A stretch of DNA of 15,505 nt from JBBDSH01 sp040905045 (GTDB taxonomy: Bacteria; Pseudomonadota; Gammaproteobacteria; Eutrophobiales; Eutrophobiaceae), in assembly GCA_040905045.1 (NCBI GenBank), contig JBBDSH010000100.1, forward strand, positions 1 to 15,505, given 5' to 3'. The notes under the pieces are model-generated. The model saw nothing but the letters and a program-made list of their open reading frames with translations. It searched no databases and was not told the origin of the DNA. A program made the position numbers and the translations under genes. Positions 13,685 to 15,505 of the stretch are shown piece after piece. The stretch's first letter is position 1; each line of letters opens with the position of its first letter.

Positions 13685-15019
13685 ATGAGTCAATTCACCC
13701 TGCTGCTGTCCAGCCGTTTCCTGCCACTTTTCTGCACTCAGTTTCTGGGTGCACTGAACGATAATGTCTACAAGAACGCCCTGGTGATTTTCATCGCCTT
13801 TACCCTGGCGGACCAGGTCGGCATCGGCGGCAGCATGCTCGTCGTTATCGCCAGCGGCCTGTTCATTCTGCCGTTCTTTCTGTTTTCGGCGACCGCCGGC
13901 CAGATCGCGGACAAATTCGAAAAGGCCTTCCTGATACGTAATATCAAGATCGCTGAAATCCTGATTATGTGTCTCGCCGCCGTTGGCTTCATGCTGCAGG
14001 ATCTGTATATTCTGATGACAGTATTGTTTCTCATGGGCATGCAGTCCACCTTTTTCGGGCCGCTGAAATACGGGATCCTGCCGCAACATTTGCGTGTCAA
14101 CGAATTAATCGGCGGCAACGGCATGATCCAGATGGGGACATACCTGGCAATACTGGTCGGGACCATAATTGGTGGTGTTTTAATTGCCATGAAAGGAGCC
14201 GGCATATTTTTCGTTTCGGCGACTGTCATCATACTTGCCGTCCTGGGATGGAAGGCCAGTCAATTCATTCCCAGGGCTGAGCCGGCGGATCATTCCATGC
14301 GGATGGACTGGAATATCATCAGGCAGACCTGGCGCATCATGCTTTATTCCTTCGAGGACAGAGGAATATTCATTACCATAATAGCCATATCCTGGTTCTG
14401 GTTTATCGGTGCCACCTTCCTGTCCCTCGTGCCGGGATACACCCGTGAGATTCTGCAGGGTAATGAACTGGTCGCGACGTTATTGTTGTTCGCGTTTTCC
14501 GTGGGGATTGGCAGTGGTTCCCTCCTGTGTGAAACCCTGTCGCGTGCCCGTATTGAGCCCGGGCTGGTGCCCATGGGAGCGGCCGGGTTGACGCTTTTCC
14601 CTTTGGATCTCTTTATTGTTGGATCACCGGCGGCGGCTGTCGGCGGCCAGATCGACCCCCTCCACTTTTTCCAGTCCTGGGACCACATCAGGATCCTGTT
14701 TGATCTTGTCCTGATTGGATTCTGCGGCGGTCTCTATATCGTGCCGCTTTATGCCATGATCCAGCATCGTTCCAGTCCCGATCATCGGTCCCGGGTTATT
14801 GCATCGGCTAATATATTGAATGCTCTGTTTATGGTATTTTCCGCCGTTATTATCATGGCCCTTTTATATTACTCGGTTCGGATCACGGATATCTTTCTGG
14901 TTGTCGCCGTAATGAACCTTCTGATAGTGGGTATCATCTTTCTGCGGCATGCCGAATTTATCCAGTCGTTCAATGCCCTGTTTCGTTACTGGTGGGGGCG
15001 ACGGAATGCCCTGGAGTAA
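13685..15019 (+). CDS. LplT-like MFS transporter (putative lysophospholipid translocator)
   Basis: A 444-residue, very hydrophobic protein with about 12 membrane segments. FLGALNDNVYKNALVI near residue 21 is the hallmark first helix of the LplT-like MFS branch, including the MFS domains fused to PlsC acyltransferase and acyl-ACP synthetase; GQIADKFEKAFLIRNIK is the family's loop 2-3 motif. LplT flips lysophospholipids across the inner membrane for re-acylation. In many bacteria this domain forms one protein or operon with the acyltransferase (Aas); here it stands alone, with no acyltransferase before a non-coding element. ATG 13685 is preferred over a TTG 11 codons upstream because the TTG adds a tail not expected in the family; neither has a strong Shine-Dalgarno. 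A different substrate cannot be excluded. Confidence 0.82.
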   Translation: MSQFTLLLSSRFLPLFCTQFLGALNDNVYKNALVIFIAFTLADQVGIGGSMLVVIASGLFILPFFLFSATAGQIADKFEKAFLIRNIKIAEILIMCLAAVGFMLQDLYILMTVLFLMGMQSTFFGPLKYGILPQHLRVNELIGGNGMIQMGTYLAILVGTIIGGVLIAMKGAGIFFVSATVIILAVLGWKASQFIPRAEPADHSMRMDWNIIRQTWRIMLYSFEDRGIFITIIAISWFWFIGATFLSLVPGYTREILQGNELVATLLLFAFSVGIGSGSLLCETLSRARIEPGLVPMGAAGLTLFPLDLFIVGSPAAAVGGQIDPLHFFQSWDHIRILFDLVLIGFCGGLYIVPLYAMIQHRSSPDHRSRVIASANILNALFMVFSAVIIMALLYYSVRITDIFLVVAVMNLLIVGIIFLRHAEFIQSFNALFRYWWGRRNALE

Positions 15020-15050
15020 TGCCTATTTCAGCCGTAAAAAGCCGGGGCTG

Positions 15051-15239
15051 CCCGGAATCGCACTTACTTAAGGCCGAAATCCAGGAAACAGGCCACTGAT
15101 GCCTCTGTCGTTCCTAGCTTACAACATGCCAGGACAGGCATTACGGCGAAGGCCGCAATCCAGTCGAATAATGCGAACTTTATTATACTGGATGCTGGTA
15201 TGCACCAGCATGACGGCCCTAAGTAAGTGCCATTCGGGT
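15051..15239. mobile_element. MITE-like element with terminal inverted repeats and internal REP-like hairpins
   Basis: GCACTTACTTAAGGCC at 15060-15075 is matched in inverted orientation by GGCCCTAAGTAAGTGC at 15215-15230 (15 of 16); weaker pairing extends outward to about 15051 and 15239. The roughly 170-190 bp between contain no plausible gene, but three hairpins: ATGCC/GGCAT (15126-15141), TTACGGC/GCCGCAA (15141-15158) and a perfect ATGCTGGT/ACCAGCAT (15192-15211). The last two each abut CTGGA-type sequence in opposite orientation, as in paired REP units. This is the structure of a non-autonomous element or a complex REP. A CTG flanks the extended ends on both sides, but 3 bp is too short to prove a target duplication. 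Confidence 0.6.
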
Positions 15240-15269
15240 CTGCACGGTTTTTCTCGAACGTGTCGCTCC

Positions 15270-15296
15270 TCAAGTTTAAAGGCCCGTAGCTGATAT
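15270..15296 (+). promoter_or_regulatory. sigma-28 (FliA)-type promoter
   Basis: TCAAGTTT (15270-15277), an 11-nt spacer and GCTGATAT (15289-15296) closely follow the flagellar sigma-28 consensus TAAAGTTT-N11-GCCGATAA: 7 of 8 and 6 of 8 positions, with the TCAAG form also common in pseudomonads. Spacing is exact. Transcription would begin near 15302, about 80 nt upstream of the ATG at 15385. Confidence 0.55.
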
Positions 15297-15384
15297 TTGT
15301 TGTATTTGAGATGACTGCCGCGGTAATGACGGTTAGCATAGCGGGTTAAATACAGTCCGAGGTCTTTGCAGGACCATACAAATC

Positions 15385-15505
15385 ATGCGAATTCGTAGCG
15401 ACAAAATGAATGCCGAGGAAGAGGCTGCCGACGATATTCGGGAAATCACGCAGCGATCCCGATGGGACAAACTGCGCCGGCTTGAACAGAAAATCCTCCG
15501 GCATA
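15385..15505 (+). CDS. unidentified protein, 5' part only
   Basis: The first 40 codons of a gene that runs off the window. The start ATG 15385 has AGGA at 15370-15373 with an 11-nt spacing. The visible N-terminus is hydrophilic and helical, with an acidic stretch (EEEAADD) then a basic amphipathic one (RWDKLRRLEQKILR), no signal peptide and no membrane segment, so the product begins in the cytoplasm. No family can be named from this fragment. The FliA-type promoter upstream suggests membership in the late flagellar/chemotaxis or related c-di-GMP regulon. An in-frame ATG seven codons later is an alternative start. Confidence 0.6.
   Translation, partial: MRIRSDKMNAEEEAADDIREITQRSRWDKLRRLEQKILRH

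Noticed and set aside
15051..15239. A complete insertion sequence
   Set aside because: The span between the inverted repeats is under 200 bp and has no transposase fragment.
15064..15339. Minus-strand 91-codon frame across the inverted-repeat element
   Set aside because: It runs through both terminal repeats and the hairpins, and over the FliA-type promoter; composition is not protein-like.

Overview
The window reads as Gammaproteobacterial chromosome. A siroheme sulfite reductase is followed by a DUF934 partner, and there are an EF-G-like second translocase, a pyruvate kinase and an LplT-like MFS protein, all encoded in fairly GC-rich DNA. A sigma-28-type promoter near the right edge suggests a motile host. 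No rRNA, tRNA or CRISPR array is visible.

Left part, 1 to about 6930, looks like an accessory cell-surface polysaccharide region. It holds the 3' part of a CDP-glycerol glycerophosphotransferase-like gene, two dissimilar sulfotransferases transcribed divergently from a shared AT-rich gap, a family 2 glycosyltransferase, and a closely spaced pair made of an MmgE/PrpD protein and a MobA-like nucleotidyltransferase. The plausible joint task is to build and decorate a surface glycan with activated polyol-phosphate (or similar) groups and sulfate; the exact product cannot be read from this sequence. The first sulfotransferase and the intergenic gaps look more AT-rich than the rest.

The gap from about 6930 to 7340 is a nest of GC-rich repeats: direct and inverted copies of an AGCCTGT-CCGGCC module, a four-copy AGCCGGG heptamer array inside a hairpin, and a palindrome also present upstream of the MmgE/PrpD gene. 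A good sigma-70-type promoter follows, in front of a 73-residue small protein.

The right part, 7340 to 15020, is housekeeping-like: small protein, EF-G-like GTPase, CysI-type sulfite reductase plus DUF934 (the latter starting at a TTG that overlaps the upstream stop and has a good Shine-Dalgarno), then pyruvate kinase on the minus strand and an LplT-like MFS transporter divergent from it. The DUF934 and pyruvate kinase genes converge on an inverted array of GTRAGG-type heptamers that also encodes the last residues of the DUF934 protein.

The last 480 bases hold a non-coding element of about 170-190 bp with terminal inverted repeats and internal REP-like hairpins, then a FliA-type promoter, then the start of an unidentified gene running off the window. 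No complete undescribed system is evident. The most unusual material is the repeat and mobile-like DNA, the PrpD/nucleotidyltransferase pairing in a sulfated-glycan context, and the flagellar-type promoter driving an unknown protein.
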